From Pseudoalteromonas sp. G4 (GTDB taxonomy: Bacteria; Pseudomonadota; Gammaproteobacteria; Enterobacterales; Alteromonadaceae): 64,000 nt of DNA. The DNA is taken from assembly GCF_028875915.1 (NCBI RefSeq), contig NZ_JAPEHW010000003.1, positions 62,001-126,000 of the forward strand, in the 5' to 3' direction. Below, piece after piece: positions 26,164 through 34,961 of the stretch (positions are counted from its first letter, which is position 1; every line of letters starts with the position of its first letter). Both the position numbers and the translations under genes were made by a program. Below the pieces are notes generated by a model that was not told the origin of the DNA, ran no database searches, and worked only from the letters and a program-made list of their open reading frames with translations.

Positions 26164-26574
26164 ATGTATTCAGCAAGCTGCCTTTGTGGCGAAGTTAATA
26201 TGACCATAAACGGTGCAATTAGCGATATTATTCATTGCCATTGCTCTCTTTGCCGCAAATCGAGCGGCACTGCGTTTGCCACAAATGGTTTTATTGCAAC
26301 AAAGTCGCTTAGCATCACTAAGGGGCAAAGCTTTATAAATGCATTTGAAGTAAAACCAGGCAGAAAACGTCATTTTTGTAAACAATGTGCATCTCCACTT
26401 TATAGCTCAAACGCGGATGACCCAAAACGTTTACGCCTTCGCCTTGGCGTGCTAGATAGCGATATAACTGAACGCCCAATGTCACATAACTTTGTCGATT
26501 CAAAAGCAAACTGGGATAGCCTTAATGAAGAACTCCCGCATTACTCTGAATTTGAACCGAGTCGTGCAAAGTAA
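26164..26574 (+). CDS. GFA-family zinc protein (copy 1)
   Basis: A 136-residue member of the Gfa/CENP-V family with paired zinc cysteines: SCLCGEV, HCHCSLCRKSSG and FCKQCASPLYS. The family was named for glutathione-dependent formaldehyde activation, but most members have no tested activity. The ATG at 26164 with AAGGAT is preferred to 26158. A second, diverged copy lies at 27392. Confidence 0.88.
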   Translation: MYSASCLCGEVNMTINGAISDIIHCHCSLCRKSSGTAFATNGFIATKSLSITKGQSFINAFEVKPGRKRHFCKQCASPLYSSNADDPKRLRLRLGVLDSDITERPMSHNFVDSKANWDSLNEELPHYSEFEPSRAK

Positions 26575-26588
26575 CTGGGAGCCACTAA

Positions 26589-27320
26589 ATGAGCAAAGTT
26601 GTTTTAATTACAGGCGCATCGCGTGGTATCGGCGCCGCCACCGCCAAATTACTTGCAAAACGTGGTTATAATGTTGCTATCAACTATGTTAAAAATGCCG
26701 ATGCCGCAACAGATGTTGCCAATGAGATAAAACAAAACGGCGGAATGTGTGACACATTTTGTGCAGATGTAACAAATGAGCGTGACGTAATTCAATTGTT
26801 TAACGATGTTGAATCTCGCCTCGGGCCAGTTACTCACTTAGTAAATAACGCAGGTATTCTTTTTAAACAAAGTACACTTTCAGACATTTCCCTCGAGCGC
26901 TTTTTAAATACCGTTAACGGAAACCTTACCAGCACGTTTTTATGTGCCAAAGAATTTATAAAACGTTGCCCGAGTGATGGCGCAATGGTCAATGTCTCGT
27001 CGGGCGCAGCGCAGTCGGGTGCACCCTTTGAATATGTCGATTACGCAGCAGCAAAAGGCGCGGTCGATTCCCTAACCCGAGGCCTTGCGTTAGAAGTCGC
27101 CGAGCGCGGTATTCGGGTAAACGCTGTGCGTCCTGGGCTAATTTATACTGATATTCATCGTGACGGTGGTGAGCCAGAGCGTGTTGACCGTCTTAAAGAA
27201 AAAATTCCACTTAAGCGTGGCGGGCAACCTATTGAAGTGGCAAAAAGCATCGCCTATTTATTATCAGACGATGCATCGTTTATTACGGGTAAAATCCTTG
27301 ATGTAACTGGTGGAATATAA
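26589..27320 (+). CDS. Short-chain dehydrogenase/reductase (FabG-like)
   Basis: A 243-residue classical SDR: nucleotide-binding TGASRGIGAA, NNAGIL, a catalytic serine in VNVSSGAA, YVDYAAAK with the Tyr-Lys pair, and the C-terminal FITGKILDVTGG. An arginine in the first turn favours NADPH. It is probably an oxidoreductase of carbonyl metabolites rather than the housekeeping FabG, which normally sits with fatty-acid genes. Confidence 0.9.
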   Translation: MSKVVLITGASRGIGAATAKLLAKRGYNVAINYVKNADAATDVANEIKQNGGMCDTFCADVTNERDVIQLFNDVESRLGPVTHLVNNAGILFKQSTLSDISLERFLNTVNGNLTSTFLCAKEFIKRCPSDGAMVNVSSGAAQSGAPFEYVDYAAAKGAVDSLTRGLALEVAERGIRVNAVRPGLIYTDIHRDGGEPERVDRLKEKIPLKRGGQPIEVAKSIAYLLSDDASFITGKILDVTGGI

Positions 27321-27391
27321 GGTAATTTTCTCTTTTCAATTAATCAAAACCTTTACCGATATCACAATGGAATTTAAGTAAGGAGAATGGT

Positions 27392-27796
27392 ATGAGTTTG
27401 AATGTAACTGAAGTGGACGGATTATTAATCAAACCAAAGCATCTGGCATCTTGCCACTGTGGTACAGTTCAATTAGAACTCGATTTACCCAATGGACTTA
27501 TTGATGTTCGTCGATGTGATTGCTCTCTTTGTCAAAGAAGAGGGGCAATTGCAGCATCTGTCCCGCTTGATGGAATCCGGATCTTAAAAGGGGCTTCATC
27601 TCTAACCTTATACCAATTTAATACCCACACCGCGAAGCATTATTTTTGTAAAAAATGCGGTATCTATACCCATCACCAAAGACGCTCTAATCCGCATTTA
27701 TTAGGTATTAATGTTGCCAATTTAGAAGGTATTAATGCACTTAAAATTAATAACATTCCAACGTACGATGGGGTAAATCACCCTGCGGACAAATAA
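27392..27796 (+). CDS. GFA-family zinc protein (copy 2)
   Basis: A 134-residue Gfa-type protein with SCHCGTVQLELDLP, RRCDCSLCQRRGAIAASV and YFCKKCGIYTHHQRRS. It carries the same zinc ligands as the copy at 26164 but is otherwise quite different. It has an AAGGAG ribosome binding site. It is followed ten bases later by a small membrane-protein gene. Confidence 0.88.
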   Translation: MSLNVTEVDGLLIKPKHLASCHCGTVQLELDLPNGLIDVRRCDCSLCQRRGAIAASVPLDGIRILKGASSLTLYQFNTHTAKHYFCKKCGIYTHHQRRSNPHLLGINVANLEGINALKINNIPTYDGVNHPADK

Positions 27797-27805
27797 AGGT
27801 TAAAA

Positions 27806-28186
27806 ATGGATTTACTTTTATACATTGCAGCTATTGCTTTGTTAGTGCTAGCCATCGCGCATTCTTATTTAGGTGAGCGCTATATTTTGATCAGGCTGTT
27901 TAAGCGCGATAACTTACCAAAATTGTTTGGCAGTGATAATTTTACCAAACGCACATTGCGTTTTGCGTGGCATTTAACGTCGATTGCTTGGCTTGGCCTT
28001 GCTGGTATTTTAGTGGTGTTAACCCTGCCAACTATTGAGCCAAAACTGATTTTACTTATTATTTCAGCCACATTTGTTATTCACTTTATAGCGGCTTTAT
28101 TTGGTTCTAAGGGTAAGCACCTTTCGTGGATTTTATTTGCTTTGATCACCCTTTGCACAGCGCTTACGGCCATTCACTATTTTTGA
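27806..28186 (+). CDS. Hypothetical membrane protein (126 aa)
   Basis: About four transmembrane helices (3-20, 50-72, 78-98, 104-122), with LGERYILIRLFKR between the first two. Unrecognised. It closes the small-enzyme run that began near 21084; no clear terminator was seen behind it. Confidence 0.65.
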   Translation: MDLLLYIAAIALLVLAIAHSYLGERYILIRLFKRDNLPKLFGSDNFTKRTLRFAWHLTSIAWLGLAGILVVLTLPTIEPKLILLIISATFVIHFIAALFGSKGKHLSWILFALITLCTALTAIHYF

Positions 28187-28300
28187 GTTCACTTTTCTAA
28201 CTCACTGTTTTGTATAACTTACACTCTTTAACATAAAACAAAATGACCTGCAGTGTGTTGTATTGTGTAATAGCCACACAAAACAGGTGAGGGATAACAT

Positions 28301-28648
28301 TTGCAACGGTTTTTACAACAACTCTTAATCACATCAAGTATTGCTCTTCTATTTGGCTGTGCCCAATCTTACGATTATGAAGAAGTTTATGATGCGCGCT
28401 GCGATTATGTTTATAAGGAATATCACAACCCCGAAAAAGTGGCTGTTGTGAATAAGAATTGCACTGCATCAAACTGTGTTTTACCTAGCATTGCAATAGG
28501 CACCAGCATTAACGCGCTTAGTGCATCATCACATGGTGCTAAACAACATTCAGAGTGGCTTGCATATAAAAAAGCGTGCGCCAAAAAAGGCATTACCGTA
28601 ACTGAAAAGCCAACAGGTGAAGTGATTTATACTAATCGGAAGCGCTAG
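28301..28648 (+). CDS. Hypothetical lipoprotein (115 aa)
   Basis: Starts at a TTG (28301) preceded by GAGGGA. The signal sequence ends in LLFGC (Cys20), a good lipobox. The mature part contains five more cysteines and an NPEKVAVVNKNC segment. Unrecognised; the cysteines could form disulphides in the periplasm. Confidence 0.65.
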   Translation: MQRFLQQLLITSSIALLFGCAQSYDYEEVYDARCDYVYKEYHNPEKVAVVNKNCTASNCVLPSIAIGTSINALSASSHGAKQHSEWLAYKKACAKKGITVTEKPTGEVIYTNRKR

Positions 28649-29102
28649 TTGAAACTTAGAAAGATGTTATAAATCAACAAAGGCTTGTGCGCTTACCTTG
28701 TTATCTGCATTTGCGGTTGACACACACCACATCGGCAATAGCATTATGAAGTAACGAAAGTTTTTCAAATTGGCCCCTTAATATTTTGAAAACAATGTGT
28801 TGTGTAAACCACTTCTCACAAAAGATTAACCTTGCTATACGTTCAATACCTGCCTTGTGGTTTATTTATTTCATAGCTTTTAATCAATTTTAAACTCTCA
28901 ATGCCAAAATTTAATTCGACCTCGAATTAAAAAACCATAGTGGCCGCCTAACAATATATTTAAAAAAAACTTAAAAAAATAATTTATCATCAAAAAACAA
29001 TGAGTTACCCAATCAAAACAACATGATTAAGATTTACACACTTGAAGTTAGAGTTCAAATCATTAGAATTGTAATTGATTTTAACTGAATGAGGTAAATA
29101 TC
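28649..29102. other. AT-rich intergenic region upstream of the putP cluster
   Basis: No ORF of note. It contains a 22-bp palindrome at 28910-28931 and long A/T runs (28960-29000). The promoter for the small peptide and putP should lie here. Confidence 0.5.
28910..28931 (+). promoter_or_regulatory. 22-bp palindrome, possible operator
   Basis: TTTAATTCGA and TCGAATTAAA are perfect inverted arms around a CC centre. It is followed by A residues, so on the minus strand it could also act as a hairpin. It lies about 170 bp before the small ORF that precedes putP. No known consensus is recognised. Confidence 0.35.
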
Positions 29103-29255
29103 ATGCGTACTAAAAGGGATCTATTTGGTTACCTATCTTTTAAAGCAATTGCTGCGCTAAGTTACTTATTAGCAATGGGTTCTATAGCTAAAAAGCGTGT
29201 TTTTCAGGACTCTAAAAAGCACTATTCACACCAACACAGCAAATCACACAATTAA
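29103..29255 (+). CDS. Small membrane protein upstream of putP (50 aa)
   Basis: ATG at 29103 preceded by TGAGGT; encodes MRTKRDLFGYLSFKAIAALS, a hydrophobic segment (about 12-29), then a basic His/Lys/Ser-rich tail (KKHYSHQHSKSHN). One transmembrane helix with a positively charged start is expected. It ends 16 bp before putP, so it is likely co-transcribed and could be an accessory subunit of the symporter. Confidence 0.5.
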   Translation: MRTKRDLFGYLSFKAIAALSYLLAMGSIAKKRVFQDSKKHYSHQHSKSHN

Positions 29256-29271
29256 TTAGTATTGAAATAAA

Positions 29272-30750
29272 ATGTTCGATTACGCTACTTTTTCTATTTT
29301 ATTATATTTCGCCCTGTTAATTTTTATTGGCGTATACGCCATGAAAAAATCCACCTCAGATAATGGCGAGTATCTACTCGGTGGGCGCAATGTTAGCGCC
29401 AAAGTGACCGCGCTTTCTGCGGGTGCCTCTGATATGAGTGGTTGGATGCTAATGGGGCTGCCAGGGGCTGCCTATGTCAGTGGATTAGGCAGTATTTGGC
29501 TTGCTGTAGGGCTTGTGATTGGAGCTTATGTTAATTACCACATTGTGGCGCCAAAATTACGTGTATTTACTGAACTTGCAGATAATGCATTAACTATTCC
29601 CGAGTTCTTTTCAAAGCGTTTTGCCCTTGAAAAAGGCAGCGTAAGGCTGATCTCATCCATCGTAATTATTGTGTTTTTCACAGTTTATACCGCATCAGGC
29701 CTTGTTGCTGGCGGTAAATTGTTTGAATCAGCCTTTAATATCGATTACACCATTGGCATTGTAGCAACAGTGAGCATTGTAGTGCTTTACACTGTATTGG
29801 GCGGTTTTTTAGCCGTCAGCCTAAGTGACTTTATCCAAGGCGTAATTATGCTAATCGCATTAATTGCTGTACCAATGGTGACCTTTAGCCATTTCGATGC
29901 GGATGCAGCAAGCAATTTTAGTCAATCATTGTCGTTTGATTTTGGCAATACTGAACTTATCGCTGCCATCAGCCTAATGACTTGGGGGCTTGGCTACTTT
30001 GGCCAGCCGCATATTATTGTGCGTTTTATGGCGATTGATAGTCACGAAAACCTTGCCAAAGCGCGTAAAATTGGCGTTTCGTGGATGACAATTTCAATTA
30101 TCGGCGCGTTAGTAACAGGCCTTGTTGGTGCGAGTTTTATTGCTAACAGCACGCAGTCAGTATCGGACCCTGAAACTATTTTTATCTTCTTATCGCAGTT
30201 TTTATTCCACCCGTTTGTTGCTGGTTGGTTATTAGCGGCCATTCTTGCCGCAATTATGAGTACCATTTCGTCACAATTATTAGTGTCGTCGAGCTCACTG
30301 GTTGAAGATATTTATAAAAGCTATTCCAAACGACAACCAAGTAGCCAAGAACTATTAACCATCAGCCGTATTTGTGTATTAGTTGTTGCTGTAGTGGCAT
30401 CGCTGATTGCGCTTGATAGCAATAGCAGCGTGCTTAACTTAGTGTCGAACGCTTGGGCTGGCTTTGGTGCTGCATTTGGTCCTTTGGTGATCTTTAGTCT
30501 GTGGTGGAAAAAACTCACCCACAGCGGTGCGGTGGCTGGCGTTGTTGTTGGCTCGCTTACAGTATTACTTTGGGCGTATGTGCCGCTGCTTGAAAATGGT
30601 GAAACCTTAAGTGTTTATTTTTACGAACTACTACCAGGTTTTGTGGCAAGTTCAATCGCCATTGTATTGGTAAGCTTAAACACCCAACAACCTGATCAAC
30701 AAGCGATGAAATGGTTTAACGCAACACATAACAAGCTTCAAGAGGCTTAA
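29272..30750 (+). CDS. putP: Sodium/proline symporter
   Basis: A 492-residue sodium:solute symporter with about 13 helices. Signature segments match PutP: GGRNVSAKVTALSAGASDMSG near the first helices, GQPHIIVRFMA, and ILAAIMSTISSQLLVSSS, which carries the Na2-site serines. It imports proline using the sodium gradient. ATG follows the small membrane ORF by 16 bp, and proB starts three bases after its stop, so proline uptake and synthesis share a transcript. This fits a role in osmotic adaptation. Confidence 0.92.
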   Translation: MFDYATFSILLYFALLIFIGVYAMKKSTSDNGEYLLGGRNVSAKVTALSAGASDMSGWMLMGLPGAAYVSGLGSIWLAVGLVIGAYVNYHIVAPKLRVFTELADNALTIPEFFSKRFALEKGSVRLISSIVIIVFFTVYTASGLVAGGKLFESAFNIDYTIGIVATVSIVVLYTVLGGFLAVSLSDFIQGVIMLIALIAVPMVTFSHFDADAASNFSQSLSFDFGNTELIAAISLMTWGLGYFGQPHIIVRFMAIDSHENLAKARKIGVSWMTISIIGALVTGLVGASFIANSTQSVSDPETIFIFLSQFLFHPFVAGWLLAAILAAIMSTISSQLLVSSSSLVEDIYKSYSKRQPSSQELLTISRICVLVVAVVASLIALDSNSSVLNLVSNAWAGFGAAFGPLVIFSLWWKKLTHSGAVAGVVVGSLTVLLWAYVPLLENGETLSVYFYELLPGFVASSIAIVLVSLNTQQPDQQAMKWFNATHNKLQEA

Positions 30751-30753
30751 TTT

Positions 30754-31863
30754 ATGCAAAACACACTTAAAAATATCGGCTGGGAACGGATTGTAATCAA
30801 AGTAGGCAGTGCGCTCATTGCCCCCCATCGCGATGGATGCAGCAGCCAATATTTATTAAGTATCGCTAACTTTATTGTGCGCTGTCGCGCTGCTGGTATT
30901 CAGGTAGTGCTTGTATCTTCAGGCTCAGTAGCCGCAGGCGCGCATTTGTTTAATAACGTCGATAGCTCATCGATGACTGTTAAAAAAGCCATGGCAGCAG
31001 CAGGTCAGTCTGAAATGATGGCAACCTGGGATAGGTTATTTGATTTTAATACTGCTCAAGTCCTGTTAACCCATGCAGACTTACGTGATCGCGACCGCTT
31101 TGAAAGTGTGCGCGATACATTAACGGCACTGTTAAATAACGATATTTTACCTATCGTAAACGAAAACGACACCGTCACGACCGACAAGCTAAAAGTGGGC
31201 GATAATGATAATTTATCAGCCATGGTTGCCAGTGCCGCATACGCTGATGCACTGATTATCTGTTCGGATATTGACGGGCTTTACACTGCTAATCCGCATG
31301 TAGATAAAAACGCTACGCTTATTCGCGATGTAGCTCGAATTGATGCAAATATTTACGCAATGGCAGGCGGCGCCACCAGCGATGTGGGTACGGGCGGCAT
31401 GAAAACCAAAGTGCAAGCTGCAGAAAAAGCAGTATCCCATGGCATTAATACCTACATTGTAAATGGCTTTAGCGAATCGACGTTCAATGAGTTATTACAA
31501 GGCAATAATCCTGGTACCTTGTTCCATGCCATTGATAACCCTATGCAAGACCAAAGTCATTGGATGAAACACACCACCAAAGCACAAGGTGAGTTAGTGG
31601 TTGATGATGACTTCGCGATGCAAAAACAAAGTGACAATTTGCTAGCACCACAAGACTTAGTGAATGTGATTGGTGACTTTTCAGCTGGCGAAGTGGTGTT
31701 ATTGCGAAAAGAAAACGGCGATAAACTTGCCAAAGTTAAAAGTAACTACAGCAGTTGCCTACTTAACTTTGTTGCCGAGCAAGATAATGATGATTTATCA
31801 GAAAAGCTCCATGATGCGTCGGCGCCAATCTTATCCAATCAGTTTGTGCCGTTAGGCAGTTAA
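30754..31863 (+). CDS. proB: Glutamate 5-kinase
   Basis: A 369-residue amino-acid kinase with a C-terminal PUA domain (about 277-365). Motifs: IVIKVGSALIAP, VLVSSGSVAAG, NENDTVTT, GDNDNLSAMVA and DIDGLYTANP. It phosphorylates glutamate, the first step of proline synthesis. proA, its usual neighbour, is absent, which makes this either the only copy placed apart from proA or a second copy tied to putP. The C-terminal part diverges from E. coli ProB, so normal proline feedback cannot be assumed. Confidence 0.9.
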   Translation: MQNTLKNIGWERIVIKVGSALIAPHRDGCSSQYLLSIANFIVRCRAAGIQVVLVSSGSVAAGAHLFNNVDSSSMTVKKAMAAAGQSEMMATWDRLFDFNTAQVLLTHADLRDRDRFESVRDTLTALLNNDILPIVNENDTVTTDKLKVGDNDNLSAMVASAAYADALIICSDIDGLYTANPHVDKNATLIRDVARIDANIYAMAGGATSDVGTGGMKTKVQAAEKAVSHGINTYIVNGFSESTFNELLQGNNPGTLFHAIDNPMQDQSHWMKHTTKAQGELVVDDDFAMQKQSDNLLAPQDLVNVIGDFSAGEVVLLRKENGDKLAKVKSNYSSCLLNFVAEQDNDDLSEKLHDASAPILSNQFVPLGS

Positions 31864-31907
31864 CGCGTGTAATTGTTATACCCTATCCAATGCAATTACT
31901 CCCCAAC

Positions 31908-31937
31908 AAAAGGGTTAGCAATCAGCTAACCCTTTTT
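31908..31937 (+). terminator. Bidirectional terminator between proB and a solute-binding protein gene
   Basis: An 11-bp stem AAAGGGTTAGC / GCTAACCCTTT with a 5-base loop and a T run. The A run at the 5' side makes it usable by the convergent gene as well. The same stem occurs at 48174-48200. Confidence 0.85.
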
Positions 31938-31948
31938 ACATTAAGCGT

Positions 31949-32653
31949 TCATTGTTTATCACCTTGATGAAAAGGCGTTCTTGCAATAAATTGAGCTACT
32001 TGCGCATAGAAAGTGTCGTTGTAAGCAGCGTTACTTATGGCAAAGTGCACATTACGCGTAACTTGCTCTGGCAATAAGTCCATTGCAATGTGCTGTTTTA
32101 CCTCTGGCGCTAAATTGACCGAATCAAAAGCAGCCTTGTTGTTTAATAGCAACGCCAAGCGCTCTTTTTCGAGCAAAACAAACGCCCGCTCAACATCATT
32201 GTAATAGTACACCCGCTTTCCTTTTAACCATTGCTTTTCATAAGTACTAAGCACTTCGCCGCGCAGCACACCTACGGTTAAAGATGACTTATCATCATCT
32301 GTAAATGCATTTTCAATTGCCCCGCGTTTATAAAATAACACGCGTTTTTGGCTGGTACCGTAAGCAATAAAATGCGCATGTTGTTGCCGCTTTGGGTTTG
32401 CTATAAGCCCCGGCAATATATCAATTTCACCTTTTTCTAATAACAGTAGGCAACGGCTAAACGGCGCTTTATTTATTATCACCAGTTCGCGCTCAAGGTA
32501 ATGGCTTAGCTTTTCTAAATAATGATAGTGACTGTTAGGCGCTGAGTTAAGCTCGGAATGAGTGATATCAAGGCAAGTGGTAAGCGATGTTGGCGTTGCA
32601 CTTGCCAAAAATGAGACGGTTGCAAGTAGAACAAAAATACAAGAAGACATCAT
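31949..32653 (-). CDS. Periplasmic solute-binding protein family 3 (234 aa)
   Basis: A signal peptide (MMSSCIFVLLATVSFLASA) and family 3 binding-protein features: YLERELVIINKAPFSRCLLLLEKGEIDILPG and KSSLTVGVLRGEV. A TTG at 32662 is an alternative start. No transporter genes are adjacent. It is convergent to proB; the ligand is unknown, though amino acids are usual for the family. Confidence 0.78.
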   Translation of the reverse strand: MMSSCIFVLLATVSFLASATPTSLTTCLDITHSELNSAPNSHYHYLEKLSHYLERELVIINKAPFSRCLLLLEKGEIDILPGLIANPKRQQHAHFIAYGTSQKRVLFYKRGAIENAFTDDDKSSLTVGVLRGEVLSTYEKQWLKGKRVYYYNDVERAFVLLEKERLALLLNNKAAFDSVNLAPEVKQHIAMDLLPEQVTRNVHFAISNAAYNDTFYAQVAQFIARTPFHQGDKQ

Positions 32654-32922
32654 GGTGAGCAATTAGATTAAACGCGCTGTCCCCCTAGTGTATTTAAAAG
32701 TGTCAGTGCAAGTTCACGAAAAAATTTCATATAAATAATCAGCATAAAATTACGCATAAATACGCAGCGCACCACATTTTATCAATCACTTACGCTTGGT
32801 TCTCGAAAAATTATTCCTAACAAGCTGCATTTCGATGTTAATTTGTTGTAAACGCATTATTTACTTTTTTGCTCACTATGCTAAAACGTACAAGAACACT
32901 TCACACTAACTAGGAGAATAAA

Positions 32923-33006
32923 ATGACATTACGTACTTTTGTTACGCCTAGTGAGCTACATGAATGTTCGTCTGACTATCACTTAAGTGAGTGGTTTGAC
33001 GAATAA
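32923..33006 (+). CDS. Candidate leader peptide (27 aa) upstream of the cyanophycinase
   Basis: ATG at 32923 with TAGGAG seven bases upstream, the best ribosome binding site in this interval. The peptide starts MTLRTFVTPSELHECSS and ends LSEWFDE; it is soluble and acidic. It has no run of a single amino acid, unlike classic attenuator peptides. It ends six bases before the left arm of an inverted repeat that can hide the ribosome binding site of the next gene. Confidence 0.45.
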   Translation: MTLRTFVTPSELHECSSDYHLSEWFDE

Positions 33007-33011
33007 CCAAC

Positions 33012-33081
33012 CCTAACAATTTCAACAACACACTTTCGTTTTGCGTTTTTTAGCGCAGGCGCTTTATTGATTTTTGTTAGG
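33012..33081 (+). promoter_or_regulatory. Inverted repeat sequestering the cyanophycinase ribosome binding site
   Basis: CCTAACAA (33012-33019) is exactly complementary to TTGTTAGG (33074-33081), whose AGG forms the Shine-Dalgarno for the ATG at 33090. Between them lies a small AGCG/CGCT hairpin. Together with the preceding small ORF this has the layout of translational attenuation, where ribosomes on the leader would open the structure. Confidence 0.45.
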
Positions 33082-33089
33082 AAATTCCT

Positions 33090-34475
33090 ATGAATAATAA
33101 GAACTACTTCATTGTAGCATCACTACTATTGGGCTTTTCGCTCTCTCAAACTGCTTACGCATGTACCTCTACCGAATCTGAACCAAATGACCTTGAAAGT
33201 CAGGCCAATGTAATCGACTGCTCAAACACCGTAATTGCTGGTAATTCAGCGCGTGGCGACATTGATTGGTTTCGCTTTACCAGTGGTGAAACTGGGCAAA
33301 TCAGCATTCGCTTAGATCACGACAGCCGTGACGACTTTGATTGGGCATTGTATGGCGAAACTGGCAGCGCAATTTTAACGGGCGAGACAGGTAATATACC
33401 CGAACTTGGCAGCATTACCGCAGCAGCGGGGAATTATTATGTAAAAGTAACGCGCTACTCAGGCCGTGGCTGGTACGACTTAACCGTTAATTTTCCAATC
33501 GAGCCAACACCACCTGCTGAAGATTGTGGTTATGGTTTTATGCCCGCTATTCCAAGCGACTTAACTTATTGGCAAACAGGCAATGCTAATGATGCGTGTG
33601 GCGCACTTACCAGCGGCCAAGGTGCAACCTTGCTGATGGGTGGCGGCACCGATGTTGATAGCGCATTTACAGGCCGTGTTTTACCACATATTGGCAGCAA
33701 TCAAGATGTCGTCATTTTAAGAACATCAGGCACTGATGGTTACAATGACTATTTAAGCGGGTTACTTAATGCCGATTCGGTAAATACCCTATTAGTTGAT
33801 TCGCGAACGCTGGCTAACAGTGACTATGTTGCATGGGCAGTAAAAAGTGCCGAATTTGTCTTTATTGCTGGTGGCGATCAGGCTGATTACCTTAACCAAT
33901 GGCAAAATACGCAGCTGCAAGATGCACTTCAGCACGTTTATGATAAAGGCGGTGTTATTGGTGGCACATCAGCAGGTATGGCGCTGTTAGGTGGCTCGGT
34001 TTACGACCCTGATGGCACACTTGGCGCAATTTCAGATGAAGTAGTGACTGATTTTTGCCACAGCACCATCAATATTAGCCAAGGTATGTTTAGCAATAAT
34101 TTGCTTGCAAATACCCTCACCGACACACACTTTGCCGAGCGCGACCGCTTAGCACGTTCAGTGGTGTTTTTAGGGCATTTAGCTACTGGCAGCAATGTGA
34201 TTGCGGCAGATGAAAACACCTCATTGTTTGTTAAAAGTAATGGCGAAAGCTTAGTTGACGGCAGCGGTGCTGTGTATATTTTTAAGGAAACAGCAGCCAC
34301 CGAGCGCCAGCAGCTAAGCTGTAATGCCCCTGTAATTTACAACAACATTGAACGATTAAAGCTAATTGCCAATCAGCAAATTAATCTAAACACAGGAAGT
34401 CATAACGGTGAAACGCTGAACGTGTCGATAGATGGCACCAGCAATCGCTATTATTCGCCACTTAACCCTTATTAA
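33090..34475 (+). CDS. Exported cyanophycinase-family peptidase (S51) with PPC domain
   Basis: A 461-residue protein. Signal peptide 1-24 (cleavage after AYA), a PPC domain at about 28-136 (SEPNDLESQANVI, DIDWFRFT), then an S51 peptidase domain from about 175. The catalytic serine is in GGTSAGMA (Ser294), with FIAGGDQ before it and DTHFAERDR (His347) after it, matching cyanophycinase rather than peptidase E. Cyanophycinases cut cyanophycin, a beta-Asp-Arg polymer, to dipeptides. Export points to extracellular or periplasmic polymer. An ArgR-family gene follows nine bases later, which fits release of arginine. Confidence 0.82.
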   Translation: MNNKNYFIVASLLLGFSLSQTAYACTSTESEPNDLESQANVIDCSNTVIAGNSARGDIDWFRFTSGETGQISIRLDHDSRDDFDWALYGETGSAILTGETGNIPELGSITAAAGNYYVKVTRYSGRGWYDLTVNFPIEPTPPAEDCGYGFMPAIPSDLTYWQTGNANDACGALTSGQGATLLMGGGTDVDSAFTGRVLPHIGSNQDVVILRTSGTDGYNDYLSGLLNADSVNTLLVDSRTLANSDYVAWAVKSAEFVFIAGGDQADYLNQWQNTQLQDALQHVYDKGGVIGGTSAGMALLGGSVYDPDGTLGAISDEVVTDFCHSTINISQGMFSNNLLANTLTDTHFAERDRLARSVVFLGHLATGSNVIAADENTSLFVKSNGESLVDGSGAVYIFKETAATERQQLSCNAPVIYNNIERLKLIANQQINLNTGSHNGETLNVSIDGTSNRYYSPLNPY

Positions 34476-34484
34476 GTAGGTGGG

Positions 34485-34958
34485 TTGAATATGGATCACG
34501 AAAAATCCCTTATTCAAACCATTAAATACCTAATTTTACAAAAAGAGATCCGCTCGCAGTTTGAACTCTCTTACGAATTAGGTTTAATGGGATTTGCTGA
34601 TATTTCGCAGTCACGCGTTTCGCGAATGCTTACGCGCTTAGGTGCGGTGCGTATGCGTAACAGTAACCACCAGCTGGTGTATCGCCTACCTTCAGATGTG
34701 GGCATGCCGGGGCTAAAACAGTCGATTGAAAGTGTGGTGTTGGCGTGTGATAAAAACGAAGCGCTGGTGGTGATAAAAACCCAAGCGGGCGGCGCTAAAA
34801 TTGTTGCCCGCGTGCTTGATCACTTGCACGATAGTTTGGGCATTAGCGGCACAGTCGCAAGCGATGATACCTTGTTTATTATGCCAAAACCCGCGCAGTG
34901 CACCACGCTACTGTGCAATAAAATTTGCGACATTTTAGACTTTTATCAAGCAGCATAA
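34485..34958 (+). CDS. argR: ArgR-family arginine-responsive regulator
   Basis: A 157-residue ArgR-type protein: an N-terminal winged helix with the DNA-contacting motif ADISQSRVSRMLTRLGAVRMRN, and a C-terminal oligomerisation/arginine domain ending GTVASDDTLF. E. coli ArgR has GTIAGDDTIF at the same place; the two aspartates that bind arginine are kept, the glycine is serine. It is coupled to the cyanophycinase gene rather than to mdh, its common neighbour, so it may be a specialised paralogue. A second argR elsewhere in the genome would support this. Confidence 0.85.
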   Translation: MNMDHEKSLIQTIKYLILQKEIRSQFELSYELGLMGFADISQSRVSRMLTRLGAVRMRNSNHQLVYRLPSDVGMPGLKQSIESVVLACDKNEALVVIKTQAGGAKIVARVLDHLHDSLGISGTVASDDTLFIMPKPAQCTTLLCNKICDILDFYQAA

Positions 34959-34961
34959 GAA

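Larger units (their letters stand above)
32654..33089. other. Intergenic region with small ORF and leader hairpin before the cyanophycinase
   Basis: Holds the divergent promoters of the solute-binding protein and the cyanophycinase, plus a 27-codon ORF and a long inverted repeat described separately. Direct repeats of the type ACGCATAAATACGCA occur near 32750-32770 and could be a regulator site, but no consensus is clear. Confidence 0.45.
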
